Source: Mesorhizobium sp. WSM4904 (lineage in GTDB: Bacteria; Pseudomonadota; Alphaproteobacteria; Rhizobiales; Rhizobiaceae). Taken from it: DNA of 64,000 nt. Below the pieces are notes generated by a model, which was not told where the DNA came from, searched no databases, and saw nothing but the letters and a program-made list of their open reading frames with translations. Both the position numbers and the translations under genes were made by a program. This document shows, piece by piece, positions 25,098-34,632 of the stretch. The stretch is from the NCBI RefSeq assembly GCF_029674545.1, contig NZ_CP121354.1, forward strand, positions 6,519,001-6,583,000. The letters run 5' to 3'. The stretch's first letter is position 1; each line of letters opens with the position of its first letter.

Positions 25098-26390
25098 TCA
25101 CACAATCCCGCCGCCACCACTGGCAACCGCCGGTCGCTCCGCCGCCACCTTGGCCCGGTAGCCGGCCTCGCGATAGGCCGCGACCGGATCGACGGCGCCG
25201 CCGGTTCTGAGCCGCGCCATGGCAAGGATCGGCTCGACATCGGTGCGGTAGGCGGCTTTCAGAGTCTGTGTCGCCATCAGCGCGTCGTTCGCCTCCTGGA
25301 AGCCTTCGAGCGCGTTGCGGTCGACCAGCAGCGCCTGCGCATAGGCACGCTGCACCTCGACCGCAGACAGCATCAGGCTTTCGATCGGGTCGGTGACGTT
25401 GTGGCTCTGGTCGAGCATATGCGCGGGGTTGAACCCTTTGGCGCCGGACAGCTCGGCATCGACCAGCTCGTTGAAGACCAGGAACAGCCGGTAGGGATCG
25501 ATCGAGCCGGCATCGAGATCGTCATCGCCATATTTGGAATCGTTGAAGTGGAAGCCGCCCAGTTTGCCGAACTGGATCAGCCGCGACACGATCATCTCGA
25601 TGTTGACGTTGGGCGCGTGGTGGCCGAGGTCGACCAAGCAGAAGGCCTTGTCGCCGAGCTCCTTGGCGATGATGTAGTTGGTGCCCCAGTCCTGCACGAC
25701 CGTCGAATAGAAGGCCGGCTCGTACATCTTGTGCTCGGTGAACAGCCGCCAGTCGTCCGGCAGACCGGCATAGATCTCGCGCATGGCGTCGAGATAACGC
25801 TCGAAGGCTTTCGCGAAATTGACCTGACCGGGGAAGTTCGAGCCGTCGCCGATCCACACCGTCAGCGCCTTCGAGCCAAGCGTCCTGCCGATCTCGATGC
25901 ATTCAAAATTGTGTTCCACCGCCTGGCGGCGCGTGCCGGCATCGGCATGGGAGAGCGAGCCGAACTTGTAGGAGAGCTTCTGGTCCTTGGCGTCGGAGAA
26001 GGTGTTGGAGTTCATGGCGTCGAAGCCGAGGCCGAAGCGGGAGGCGGCCTGCTTCAGCCGGTTCGGATCGGCCTTGTCCCACGGAATGTGCAGCGAGACC
26101 GTCGGCGTCGCCTGCGTAAGCTGGCGGATGACGGCGCAGTCCTCGATCTTGTCGAAGATATCGCGCGGCTCGCCGGCGCCGGGAAAGCGGGCAAAGCGCG
26201 TGCCGCCGGTGCCGACGCCCCAGGACGGGATCGCGACGCCGAATTTCTCGACCTTGTCGCGGATGGCGTCGATGGCGATGCCGCGACGGTCCAGGCGCTC
26301 GCCGAGCGAGGCGTAGTCGCGCTCGAGGTCGGATTTGCGGGCGGCGTTGTGCTTGGCGACAAGGTCGGCGGAAATGATCTGTTCGGGCAT
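25098..26390 (-). CDS. rhaI: L-rhamnose isomerase (rhizobial catabolic type)
   Basis: TIM-barrel sugar isomerase of 430 residues that converts L-rhamnose to L-rhamnulose. The sequence belongs to the rhizobial L-rhamnose catabolism isomerase group, distinct from the enterobacterial RhaA group. Acidic and histidine residues typical of the metal site occur in VDLGHHAPNVNIEMI and FHFNDSKYGDDDLDAGS. The ATG at 26390 follows a GGGAGGAT ribosome site. The frame is open further upstream through repeat B2 but without a comparable start. It lies downstream of rhaD on the same strand with repeat B2 in between. Its product is phosphorylated by RhaK. Confidence 0.9.
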   Translation of the reverse strand: MPEQIISADLVAKHNAARKSDLERDYASLGERLDRRGIAIDAIRDKVEKFGVAIPSWGVGTGGTRFARFPGAGEPRDIFDKIEDCAVIRQLTQATPTVSLHIPWDKADPNRLKQAASRFGLGFDAMNSNTFSDAKDQKLSYKFGSLSHADAGTRRQAVEHNFECIEIGRTLGSKALTVWIGDGSNFPGQVNFAKAFERYLDAMREIYAGLPDDWRLFTEHKMYEPAFYSTVVQDWGTNYIIAKELGDKAFCLVDLGHHAPNVNIEMIVSRLIQFGKLGGFHFNDSKYGDDDLDAGSIDPYRLFLVFNELVDAELSGAKGFNPAHMLDQSHNVTDPIESLMLSAVEVQRAYAQALLVDRNALEGFQEANDALMATQTLKAAYRTDVEPILAMARLRTGGAVDPVAAYREAGYRAKVAAERPAVASGGGGIV

Positions 26391-26411
26391 TTTATCCTCC
26401 CAATATTCGTC

Positions 26412-26541
26412 CGCGCCGCCCCTCATCCGCCTGCCGGCACCTTCTCCCCGTATAGTGACGGGGAGAAGGGACGCGCTCCAACGCCGGCGCCCCCTCTCCC
26501 CGTCCTTACGGGGAGAGGGTAAGGGTGAGGGGCGGCGCCAG
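26412..26541. repeat. Family B REP-like palindromic repeat, copy B2, inside rhaDI
   Basis: It has two units in opposite orientation (CTTCTCCCCGTATAGTGACG and CGTCCTTACGGGGAGAGGG) and lies between rhaD and rhaI, two genes expected to share a transcript. The hairpins may influence processing or relative expression of rhaI. Confidence 0.75.
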
Positions 26542-26551
26542 CTTTGACAAG

Positions 26552-28654
26552 TTAGCGCGTAAAGCTCTGCGCGTTGCCGGCGTCGACATTGATGATGTTG
26601 CCGGTCGATTTGGCCGACATGTCGGAGGCGAAGAAATAGATCGCTTCGGCAATGTCTTCCGGGAACACCGAGCGCTTCAGCATCGAGCGCGAGCGGTAAT
26701 GCTCCTCGAGGTCGTCGGTCGACATCTTGTAGGCGGCGGCACGCTGCTCCTTCCACTCGCCGCTCCAGATCTTTGAGCCGCGCAGCACGGCGTCCGGATT
26801 GACGACGTTGACCCTGATCTGCGCTTCCGCCCCTTCCAGCGCCAGGCAGCGCGCGAGATGAATCTCGGCCGCCTTGGCGGTGCAATAAGCGGCGGCGTTG
26901 GGCGACGCGGCCAAGCCGTTCTTGGATGCGACGAAGACGACATTGCCGCCGATCTTCTGGGCGCGGAACAGCCGGAAAGCCTCGCGGGAAACCAGGAAAT
27001 AGCCGGTCGACAGGATGTCCATATTCCTGTTCCACAGCGCCAGCGTCGTCTCCTCGATCGGCGCCGACGAGGCGAGACCCGCATTGGAGACCAGGATGTC
27101 GACGCCGCCGAATTCGACCGCGGTCTCGGCGAAGCCGGATGCAACCTGTTCCTCGGAGGTCACGTCGATCCGCACCGGACGGACGAAGTCTTTTCCGTAG
27201 GCCTTCGACAGCTCTTCGTGGGCGCCGGCGAGCGCGGCCTCATCGATATCGGCCAGCACCACGCAGGCGCCTTCGCGCAGCAGCCGGTTGGCGGTGGCGC
27301 GGCCGATGCCGCCGGCGCCGCCGGTGACCAGCGCGATCTGTCCCGCCAGCGCCTTCGACTTCGGCAGGCGCTGCAACTTGGCTTCCTCCAGCTGCCAGTA
27401 TTCGATGTCGAAGGCTTCCTGCGCCGGCAGGCCGACATAGGACGAGACTGTCGAAGCGCCGCGCATGACGTTGATGGCGTTGACGTAGAACTCGCCCGAG
27501 ATGCGGGCCGTCGCCTTGTCGCCGGCGAAGGTGAACATGCCGACGCCGGGCATGAGGTAGACGACGGCATTGGGATCGCGAATGGCGGGCGAGTCCGCAT
27601 GCTTGCAGCTGTCATAGTAAGCCTGGTAGCCGATGCGATATTCGGCAATGTCGTCGGCAAGGCGCGCTATGACGGCATCGACATCCGGCTTTGCCGGATC
27701 GAACTCGATCACCAGCGGGCGGATCTTGGTGCGCAGGAAATGGTCCGGGCAGGAGGTGCCGAGGGCCGCCAGCGGCCGCAGGTCCTTCGAATTGACGAAT
27801 TCGAGCACCGCCGGCTGGTCGTCGAAATGACCGAGCTTGTGGCTCTTTTCCGAGATCAGGCCGCGGATCCGCGGCATCAGCTTCGCGGCGATGGCCCTGC
27901 GCGCCGGTGCGTCGAGCGACTTCACCGCCTCGCCGCCGAAGACGGCCACCCCTTCCGACCGACGCTCGAACCACTCGATCGCCTGGTTGATCACCGAGAT
28001 CGTCGTCTCGTAGCACTCCTTCGGAGTGTCACCCCAGGTGAACAGTCCGTGGCTTTCCAGAACCACGCCTTTGGCATCCGGGTTTTCAAGGCAAAATTTC
28101 TCCAGCCAGAGGCCGAGCTCGAAGCCCGGCCGCTTCCACGGCAGCCAGCCGATGACATCGCCGAAGATTTCTTGCGTGATCGCCTTGGAATCCTTCGCCG
28201 CGGCAATGGCGATGATGGCGTCGGGATGCATGTGGTCGACATGAGGCTTTGGCACGAAGGCGTGCAGCGGCGTGTCGATCGAGGCCGCGCGCGGATTGAG
28301 GTTGAAGGTGCAGTGGGGCAGATAGCCCACCATCTCGTCCTCGTGCTCGACGCCGCGGTAGAGCCCCTTAATGGCGCGCAGCTTGTCCATGTAGAGCGTG
28401 GCGAAACCGTCCAGCTTGATCGAGGCGCTGTCGCCGCCCGAGCCCTTGACCCACAGAACCTCGACGTCCTCGCCAGTGAGCGGATCCTTCTGCCAGACCT
28501 TGGACGAGGTGTTGCCGCCGCCGTAATTGGTGACGCGCTTGTCCGAGCCCAGCGTGTTCGAGCGATAGACCAGAAGCTCGGGACCGCTCATCCCTTCGGC
28601 TTTTGCATCGTCCCACAGATTGGCGAGGCGCGAGCCGGAGCGCTTGTCGAGCAT
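26552..28654 (-). CDS. rhaD: Bifunctional rhamnulose-1-phosphate aldolase / lactaldehyde dehydrogenase
   Basis: Fusion enzyme of 700 residues. About 1-430 is a class II aldolase domain (HVDHMHPDAIIAI and ESHGLFTWGDT carry likely zinc histidines), which cleaves L-rhamnulose 1-phosphate to dihydroxyacetone phosphate and L-lactaldehyde. From about residue 440 an SDR domain follows, with TGGAGGIG and an active-site YCTAK motif, predicted to oxidise lactaldehyde to lactate. This architecture is the standard rhizobial RhaD. It is the first gene of rhaDI, divergent from rhaR; its promoter has a TTGACA box within the shared operator. Confidence 0.93.
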   Translation of the reverse strand: MLDKRSGSRLANLWDDAKAEGMSGPELLVYRSNTLGSDKRVTNYGGGNTSSKVWQKDPLTGEDVEVLWVKGSGGDSASIKLDGFATLYMDKLRAIKGLYRGVEHEDEMVGYLPHCTFNLNPRAASIDTPLHAFVPKPHVDHMHPDAIIAIAAAKDSKAITQEIFGDVIGWLPWKRPGFELGLWLEKFCLENPDAKGVVLESHGLFTWGDTPKECYETTISVINQAIEWFERRSEGVAVFGGEAVKSLDAPARRAIAAKLMPRIRGLISEKSHKLGHFDDQPAVLEFVNSKDLRPLAALGTSCPDHFLRTKIRPLVIEFDPAKPDVDAVIARLADDIAEYRIGYQAYYDSCKHADSPAIRDPNAVVYLMPGVGMFTFAGDKATARISGEFYVNAINVMRGASTVSSYVGLPAQEAFDIEYWQLEEAKLQRLPKSKALAGQIALVTGGAGGIGRATANRLLREGACVVLADIDEAALAGAHEELSKAYGKDFVRPVRIDVTSEEQVASGFAETAVEFGGVDILVSNAGLASSAPIEETTLALWNRNMDILSTGYFLVSREAFRLFRAQKIGGNVVFVASKNGLAASPNAAAYCTAKAAEIHLARCLALEGAEAQIRVNVVNPDAVLRGSKIWSGEWKEQRAAAYKMSTDDLEEHYRSRSMLKRSVFPEDIAEAIYFFASDMSAKSTGNIINVDAGNAQSFTR

Positions 28655-28726
28655 AGGTAACCTCCCTTTGGAGCACGAACGGCGCGCTCCTCTTTTCGTC
28701 GGGAATGTCTACGCAAGCGGGCTGCT

Positions 28727-28799
28727 TGTCAATCATAAACGATCAATATCGATCATATTGCACTGCACAATGAAAATACATGATCGGAAATGATTGACA
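28727..28799. promoter_or_regulatory. Divergent rhaR/rhaD operator-promoter with inverted TTGACA boxes
   Basis: A 19-base half at 28727-28745 (TGTCAATCATAAACGATCA) is matched by an inverted copy at 28781-28799 (TGATCGGAAATGATTGACA), differing only in the three-base linker. An additional CGATCA is at 28750-28755. The outer ends form outward-facing TTGACA -35 boxes: 28794-28799 for rhaR and the complement of 28727-28732 for rhaD. A regulator on these sites would cover both promoters; RhaR is the obvious candidate. Confidence 0.65.
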
Positions 28800-28841
28800 C
28801 TGCGCGTTTTGAGTGCCTAGATGCACATGCAGGGAGGAACC

Positions 28842-29651
28842 ATGCACGAAAAAGAACGCCACAGGATCATTCTGTCCGCCGTCCAGGAAAAGCCCGTGGT
28901 GACGGTGCAGGAAATGGTCGAGCTGACGGACTCCTCCGAGGCGACGATCCGCCGCGACATCGCGGCCCTGCATGTGCAAAAGCGGCTGCGCCGGGTGCGC
29001 GGCGGCGCCGAGGCGATCTCGCCGCCGCAGTTCATCGGCCTGGCCGGCCGACCCTTCTCGGTCAACGAGACGCTGAACGCCGCGCAGAAGCGGGCGATCG
29101 CGCGGGAAGCGGTGAACCTGTGCAAGGACGGCGAGCCGATCATCATCAATGGCGGCACCACCACCTTCCAGATGGTGCATTTCCTGACCGGGCGCCGCAT
29201 GCCGATCTTCACCAACTCCTTCCCGATCGCCGAGCACCTGCTTAAGCACTCGAAGAACACGGTGATGCTGTCGGGCGGTACGATCTACCGCGAGCAGAAC
29301 ATCATCCTGTCGCCCTTCGACAACGACGTGACGCGCAATTTCTACGCGCGCCGCATGTTCATGGGCGCTCAAGGCTTAGGACCGCTCGGGCTGATGGAAG
29401 GCGACCCGCTGCTGATCCAAGCCGAGCAGAAGCTGATCGACCAGGCCGACGAGCTGGTGGTGCTGGTCGACTCCTCGAAGTTCCGCAAGCGCTCCAGCCT
29501 GATCCTGTGCGGGCTGTCGCGCATCGCGACCGTAATCACCGACGACGGCATCGAGGACCGCGAAGCCAAGATGCTGGAGACAGCAGGCGTGGCGCTGATC
29601 GTCGCCAGCAAACAGTCAAGCGACAAGGAAGAATCTTCACTGCAGGCCTGA
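28842..29651 (+). CDS. rhaR: DeoR-family regulator of rhamnose catabolism
   Basis: Regulator of 269 residues. The N-terminal DeoR helix-turn-helix (VQEMVELTDSSEATIRRDIA) is followed by a sugar-phosphate-isomerase-like sensor domain with NGGTTT and DSSKF motifs that bind phosphorylated sugars. The ATG at 28842 was chosen over 28821 because GGGAGG lies just upstream. In Rhizobium leguminosarum the orthologous RhaR represses the rhamnose genes. Here it heads the rhaRSTPQUK operon and likely acts at 28727-28799, with rhamnulose phosphate as plausible inducer. Confidence 0.9.
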   Translation: MHEKERHRIILSAVQEKPVVTVQEMVELTDSSEATIRRDIAALHVQKRLRRVRGGAEAISPPQFIGLAGRPFSVNETLNAAQKRAIAREAVNLCKDGEPIIINGGTTTFQMVHFLTGRRMPIFTNSFPIAEHLLKHSKNTVMLSGGTIYREQNIILSPFDNDVTRNFYARRMFMGAQGLGPLGLMEGDPLLIQAEQKLIDQADELVVLVDSSKFRKRSSLILCGLSRIATVITDDGIEDREAKMLETAGVALIVASKQSSDKEESSLQA

Positions 29652-29706
29652 GGGAAACTTGCGCCCGCAGCGGCGATGGAATGCAACGCTCAAGGGAGGA
29701 TATTCG

Positions 29707-30702
29707 ATGAGCTTTTTGAAGAAACTGCTGGTAACGGCGGCCTTTTCCGCCGCCATGTTCGTGAATGCCGCCTATGCCGAGAACGTCAAGATCGCGCTGG
29801 TGGTGAAGTCGCTCGGCAACGGCTTTTTCGACGCCGCCAACAAGGGCGCCGAGGAAGCGGCCAAGGAACTGGGCGACGTTACCGTCATCTACACCGGCCC
29901 GACCAAGGCGACGGCGGAAGCGCAGATCGAGGTGATCAACTCGCTGATCGCGCAGAAGGTCAACGCGATCGCGGTTTCGGCCAATGACGCCGACGCGCTG
30001 GTGCCGGTGCTGAAGAAGGCGATGGACCGCGGCATCACCGTGATCTCGTGGGACTCCGGCGTCGCCAAGGAAGGCCGCCAGCTTCACCTCAACCCGTCCG
30101 ACACCAACCTGATCGGCGAGACCATCATCAAGCTCGCCGCCGACTACCTGCCGGAAGGCGGCGACGTCGCCATCCTGTCGGCCTCCTCGACCGCGACCAA
30201 CCAGAACTCCTGGATCGAAGCGGCCAAGAAGGTGCTGCCGGAGAAGTTCCCGAAGATCAAGCTGGTCGCCACCGTCTACGGCGATGACGACTCGGCCAAG
30301 AGCACCGACGAGGCCAAGGGCCTGCTCAAGTCCTATCCGAACCTCAAGGCGATCATCGCGCCGACCACCGTCGGTGTCGTTGCCGCCGCGCAGGTCGTCA
30401 CCGACGAGAACCTGATCGGCAAGGTCAATGTCACCGGTCTCGCCCTGCCGTCGGAGTTCAAGAAGTTCATCGACAACGGCGCATCCCAGGCGGTCGCGCT
30501 GTGGAACCCGATCGATCTCGGCTACTCGGCGATCTATCTCGCGCATGACCTGGCGGTGAAGAAGGAAGAGGCCAAGCCCGGCGCCACGCTGTCGATCGGC
30601 CGCGTCGGCAAGGTGACGCTCGACGACACCAACTCGGCTGCGATGGCTCCGCCCTTCCAGTTCGACAAGACCAACATCGAGAAGTTCTCCAAGATCTATT
30701 GA
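29707..30702 (+). CDS. rhaS: Rhamnose ABC transporter substrate-binding protein
   Basis: Periplasmic binding protein of 331 residues, family 4 (RbsB-like). The signal peptide ends near AAYA, about residue 23. The mature start KIALVVKSLGNGFFDAANKG and the internal repeats of the two-lobed fold match rhizobial RhaS. A GGGAGGA ribosome site precedes the ATG. It follows rhaR by 55 bp and precedes the transporter ATPase gene, from which it is separated by a stable hairpin (30725-30748). Confidence 0.93.
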   Translation: MSFLKKLLVTAAFSAAMFVNAAYAENVKIALVVKSLGNGFFDAANKGAEEAAKELGDVTVIYTGPTKATAEAQIEVINSLIAQKVNAIAVSANDADALVPVLKKAMDRGITVISWDSGVAKEGRQLHLNPSDTNLIGETIIKLAADYLPEGGDVAILSASSTATNQNSWIEAAKKVLPEKFPKIKLVATVYGDDDSAKSTDEAKGLLKSYPNLKAIIAPTTVGVVAAAQVVTDENLIGKVNVTGLALPSEFKKFIDNGASQAVALWNPIDLGYSAIYLAHDLAVKKEEAKPGATLSIGRVGKVTLDDTNSAAMAPPFQFDKTNIEKFSKIY

Positions 30703-30724
30703 TCCTGGTCGACTTCAGGGCCAT

Positions 30725-30748
30725 GCGGCGGGACAATTGTCCCGCCGC
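30725..30748 (+). terminator. Stable hairpin between rhaS and rhaT
   Basis: GCGGCGGGACAA immediately followed by its exact complement forms a 24-bp perfect palindrome. There is no U-tract, so it is less likely a full terminator than an mRNA-stabilising or partial-termination structure. Such a structure would allow the binding protein to be made in excess over RhaT, RhaP and RhaQ. Confidence 0.6.
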
Positions 30749-30786
30749 AACGTCAAACGGACCTTTTCTCAGGGCCTGATACGGAT

Positions 30787-32346
30787 ATGGACACGACCGC
30801 CCAGCGCAAAGTGGAGACGCAGCAGCCTCAGGCTTCAGGTCCGTCCCAAACCGCCTCTCCCCGCCTGACGCTCTCCGGCATCTCAAAGAGCTTCCCGGGC
30901 GTGCGGGCGCTGCACAATGTCAGCCTGTCGCTCTATCCGGGCCAAGTGACCGCGCTGATCGGCGAGAACGGCGCCGGCAAGTCGACGCTGGTCAAGATCA
31001 TGACCGGCATCTACCAGCCCGATTCAGGCGAAATCAGCATAGACGGCCAAGCCACGACGCTGCCCAGCGCACATGCCGCCTTCGGTCACGGCATCACCGC
31101 CATCCATCAGGAGACGGTGCTGTTCGACGACCTGTCGGTCGCCGAGAACATCTTTCTCGGCCACGCGCCGCGCACCCGCTTCGGCACCATCGACTGGCGC
31201 ACCATGCGCAAAGATGCGCGCGAGGTGCTGGAGACAATGCGCGCCGGCCATATCGACGCCGACGCGCGCCTGAAGGACCTCGGCATCGCCAACAAGCACC
31301 TCGTAGCCGTTGCTCGCGCGATGTCGATCGACGCGCGCATCGTCATCATGGACGAGCCGACCGCGGCGCTCTCGATGAAGGAAATCGAGGAGCTTTTTCT
31401 CTTGATCGAATTCCTGAAGAGCGAAGGCAAGGCCGTGCTCTTCATCAGTCACAAGTTCGACGAGATCTACCGCATCGCCGACCGCTACACCGTCTTCCGC
31501 GACGGCGAGATGGTCGGCGAAGGCCTGCTCAAGGACACCGGCCAGAACGCGATCGTGCGCATGATGGTCGGCCGCAACGTCGACCATATTTTCCCGCAGC
31601 GCGAACCGAAGATCAGCGGGCCGGTGCTTGCCGTCTCCGGTCTGTCGCACCCGACCGAGTTCGACGACATCGGCTTCGAATTGCGCAAAGGCGAGATTCT
31701 CGGCTTCTACGGCCTGGTCGGCGCCGGGCGCAGCGAGGTGATGCAGGCGATTGCCGGCATTACCCGCACCAGCAAAGGCACCATTTCGCTCGACGGCCAG
31801 ACGATCGCGCCGAAATCGGCGGCGGATTCGATCGAGGCCGGCATCGTCTATGTGCCCGAAGAACGCGGCAAGCAGGGCGTGGTGATCGGCCTGCCGATCT
31901 TCCAAAACGTTTCGCTGCCTTCGCTTGCGCGCACCTCGAAATCCGGCGTGCTCAGGCTCGCGGAAGAGTTTTCGCTCGCCCGCTCCTACACCGAGCGGCT
32001 GGACCTTCGCGCCTCCTCGCTCAGCCAGGATGTCGGCACGCTTTCCGGCGGCAACCAGCAGAAAGTCGTCATCGCCAAGTGGCTGGCGACGACGCCGAAG
32101 GTCATCATCCTCGACGAGCCGACCAAGGGCATCGACATCGGCTCGAAGGCCGCCGTGCACGGCTTCATGGCCGAGCTCGTCGCGCAGGGACTATCGGTGA
32201 TCATGGTGTCGTCCGAACTGCCGGAAATTCTCGGCATGTCGGACCGGGTGGTGGTGATGCGCGAGGGCCGCATCGCGGCGACCTACGACAATAAGGGGCT
32301 CGACGCCGAAACGCTGGTTCGGACGGCGGCGGGGATCGGGGCATGA
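30787..32346 (+). CDS. rhaT: Rhamnose ABC transporter ATP-binding protein
   Basis: Tandem ATPase of 519 residues, CUT2 type. The first domain has Walker [10 protein letters not shown] at 59-67. The second has the degenerate GLVGAGRSE P-loop, with LSGGNQQK signature and IILDEPTKGID Walker B, as usual in RbsA-like proteins. It energises RhaP and RhaQ. The gene overlaps rhaP by 4 bp. This RhaT is unrelated to the enterobacterial rhamnose-proton symporter of the same name. Confidence 0.93.
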   Translation: MDTTAQRKVETQQPQASGPSQTASPRLTLSGISKSFPGVRALHNVSLSLYPGQVTALIGENGAGKSTLVKIMTGIYQPDSGEISIDGQATTLPSAHAAFGHGITAIHQETVLFDDLSVAENIFLGHAPRTRFGTIDWRTMRKDAREVLETMRAGHIDADARLKDLGIANKHLVAVARAMSIDARIVIMDEPTAALSMKEIEELFLLIEFLKSEGKAVLFISHKFDEIYRIADRYTVFRDGEMVGEGLLKDTGQNAIVRMMVGRNVDHIFPQREPKISGPVLAVSGLSHPTEFDDIGFELRKGEILGFYGLVGAGRSEVMQAIAGITRTSKGTISLDGQTIAPKSAADSIEAGIVYVPEERGKQGVVIGLPIFQNVSLPSLARTSKSGVLRLAEEFSLARSYTERLDLRASSLSQDVGTLSGGNQQKVVIAKWLATTPKVIILDEPTKGIDIGSKAAVHGFMAELVAQGLSVIMVSSELPEILGMSDRVVVMREGRIAATYDNKGLDAETLVRTAAGIGA

Positions 32347-33320
32347 AGAATTTCCTCAAATATCGCGAGATCTGGCTGCTCGCCGGCATCGTCCTGCTGA
32401 TCGGACTGATCTCGACCCGCTTCCCGAGCTTCGCCGATCCGGCCAATCTGCGCCAGGTGTTCAACGACACCTCAATCCTGATGATCCTGGCGCTCGGCCA
32501 GATGGTGGTGATCCTGACGCGCTCGATCGATCTGTCGATGGCGTCCAACCTCTGCTTCACCGGCATGGTGGTGGCGATGCTGAACGCCGCCCATCCGGCG
32601 ATCCCGATCCCGGCACTGATCGTCATTGCACTTCTGGTCGGGCTGGCGCTCGGCGCCATCAACGGCTTCCTGGTGTGGCGGCTGAACATTCCCTCGATCG
32701 TGGTGACGCTCGGCACGCTCACCATCTATCGGGGCGCCACCTTCGTCGTTTCCGGGGGCGCCTGGGTGAATGCGGACCAGATGAGCCCCGACTTCATCAA
32801 TTTCCAGCGCGCCGCCTTCCTCGGCCTGCCGGCGCTGTCCTGGATCGCGCTTCTGGTCATCGCGCTGTTCTTCCTGGTGATGACGCGTACGGCGCTCGGC
32901 CGCTCGATCCATGCCGTCGGCGTCAACCCGACCGCGTCGGTCTATGCCGGCATCGATGTCGGCCGCACCAAATTCATCGTGTTCTGCATTTCCGGCATGA
33001 TCGGCGGGCTCGCCGGCTATCTCTGGATCTCGCGCTACGTGATCGCCTCGGTCGAGGTCGCCAACGGCTATGAGCTCAACATCATCGCCGCCTGCGTCAT
33101 CGGCGGCATCTCGATCGCCGGCGGCATCGGCTCGGTCGGCGGCGCGGTGCTCGGCGCACTGTTCCTCGGCATCATCTCCAACGCGCTGCCGGTCATCAAC
33201 ATCTCGCCCTTCTGGCAGATGGCGATCTCGGGCAGCGCCATCATCCTGGCCGTGGTGCTCAACGCGCGCGGCGAGCGCCGGCAGGGCCGCATAATCCTCA
33301 GAAAGGCGGAAGCGGCATGA
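32343..33320 (+). CDS. rhaP: Rhamnose ABC transporter permease RhaP
   Basis: CUT2-type permease of 325 residues with about eight to ten hydrophobic segments. The family motif SIDLSMASNLCF, an NGFLVWRLNIPSIVVTLGT stretch and GGISIAGGIGSVGGA near the C-terminus are intact. It overlaps rhaT and rhaQ by 4 bp each, indicating tight coupling. It pairs with RhaQ in the membrane. Confidence 0.92.
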   Translation: MKNFLKYREIWLLAGIVLLIGLISTRFPSFADPANLRQVFNDTSILMILALGQMVVILTRSIDLSMASNLCFTGMVVAMLNAAHPAIPIPALIVIALLVGLALGAINGFLVWRLNIPSIVVTLGTLTIYRGATFVVSGGAWVNADQMSPDFINFQRAAFLGLPALSWIALLVIALFFLVMTRTALGRSIHAVGVNPTASVYAGIDVGRTKFIVFCISGMIGGLAGYLWISRYVIASVEVANGYELNIIAACVIGGISIAGGIGSVGGAVLGALFLGIISNALPVINISPFWQMAISGSAIILAVVLNARGERRQGRIILRKAEAA

Positions 33321-34318
33321 CCGACACCCCTGCCCCGCGCCATATTCCCGACCGGCTCGACAAGCCGCTCTCTTCCGCGATCTTTTCCTGGGAGGCGCTG
33401 CTTGTCGTCATCGCGGTTCTCATCTTCGCGGTGAACAGCTTTGCCTCGCCCTATTTCCTCGATCCGTGGTCGCTGTCGGACCTCACCTTCAACTTCACCG
33501 AAAAGGGCCTGATCGCGCTCGCCATGGCGCTGCTGATCATCTCGGGCGAGATCGACCTGTCGGTCGCGGCGATCGTGGCGCTCGCCTCGACGATGATGGG
33601 CATGGCCGTGCAGGCCGGCGCCGGCACGCCGGTACTGGTCGTGATCGGCATCGCCGTCGGGCTCGGCTGCGGCGCCTTCAACGGGCTGCTCGTCACCCGG
33701 CTCGGCCTGCCCTCGATCGTCGTCACCATCGGCACGATGAGCCTGTTTCGCGGCATCGCCTTCATCATCCTCGGCGACCAGGCCTACAAGGGCTATCCTG
33801 CAAGCTTCGCCTTCTTCGGCCAGGGCTATGTCTGGTGGGTCTTCTCGTTCGAGCTGGCGCTGTTCCTCTTGGCGGCGCTGATCTATTGGTTCGTGCTGCA
33901 TCGCACGAGTTTTGGGCGGAAGGTCTTCGCCGTCGGCAACAATCCGGTCGCCTGCCAGTTCTCAGGCGTGCGCGTCGGCCGCATCAAGTTCATCCTGTTC
34001 TGCTTGACCGGGCTGATGTCGGGCATCGCCGCGGTGCTGATCACCTCGCGGCTGGGCTCGACGCGGCCGTCGATCGCGCAGGGCTATGAGCTGGAAGCGA
34101 TCACCATGGTGGTGCTGGGCGGCGTGTCGATCCTCGGCGGCGCCGGCAGCATCCTCGGCGTCGTGCTCGCCGCCTTCATCATGGGGCTGGTGACCTTCGG
34201 CCTCGGCCTGCTCAACGTGCCTGGCATCGTCATGTCGATCTTCATCGGCCTGCTGCTGATTATCGTCATCGCGCTGCCGATCGTCTGGCGCCGGCTGCGC
34301 GAAGGACGCTTCGCCTGA
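33317..34318 (+). CDS. rhaQ: Rhamnose ABC transporter permease RhaQ
   Basis: Second CUT2-type permease, 333 residues, with [29 protein letters not shown] and [14 protein letters not shown] motifs. The ATG lies within the rhaP stop. Its own TGA shares one base with the rhaU ATG (TGATG at 34316-34320). It forms the membrane channel with RhaP. Confidence 0.92.
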   Translation: MTDTPAPRHIPDRLDKPLSSAIFSWEALLVVIAVLIFAVNSFASPYFLDPWSLSDLTFNFTEKGLIALAMALLIISGEIDLSVAAIVALASTMMGMAVQAGAGTPVLVVIGIAVGLGCGAFNGLLVTRLGLPSIVVTIGTMSLFRGIAFIILGDQAYKGYPASFAFFGQGYVWWVFSFELALFLLAALIYWFVLHRTSFGRKVFAVGNNPVACQFSGVRVGRIKFILFCLTGLMSGIAAVLITSRLGSTRPSIAQGYELEAITMVVLGGVSILGGAGSILGVVLAAFIMGLVTFGLGLLNVPGIVMSIFIGLLLIIVIALPIVWRRLREGRFA

Positions 34319-34632
34319 TGGAAAAATATGCCTTCAAGATGAAGCTCAATCCCGGCATGAAGGCAGAGTACAAGCGCCGCCATGACGAGATCTGGCCGTC
34401 GCTGGTGGCGCTGCTGAAAGACGCCGGCATTTCCGACTATTCGATCCATCTCGACGAGGAGACCAACATCCTGTTCGGAGTGCTGTGGCGGCGGGATGAC
34501 CACGGCATGGCCGAGCTGCCCAAGCATCCGGTGATGCAGCGCTGGTGGGAGCATATGGCCGACGTCATGGAGACAAAGGCCGACAACGAGCCGGTGGCGG
34601 TGCCGCTGGAAACGTTGTTCCATATGGCATGA
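34318..34632 (+). CDS. rhaU: L-rhamnose mutarotase
   Basis: Protein of 104 residues (RhaM family; rhaU in rhizobia) that interconverts alpha and beta anomers of L-rhamnose so the isomerase receives its preferred form. The catalytic histidine is His22 in KRRHDEIWP, and the family motifs [15 protein letters not shown] and WWEHMADVM are present. It overlaps rhaK by 4 bp. Its position between transporter and kinase genes is the usual rhizobial order. Confidence 0.93.
   Translation: MEKYAFKMKLNPGMKAEYKRRHDEIWPSLVALLKDAGISDYSIHLDEETNILFGVLWRRDDHGMAELPKHPVMQRWWEHMADVMETKADNEPVAVPLETLFHMA

Noticed and set aside
24871..26541. Repeated short palindromic blocks considered as a CRISPR array
   Set aside because: Units are inverted, irregularly spaced and not separated by uniform spacers; no cas genes are present. 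They are REP-like elements.
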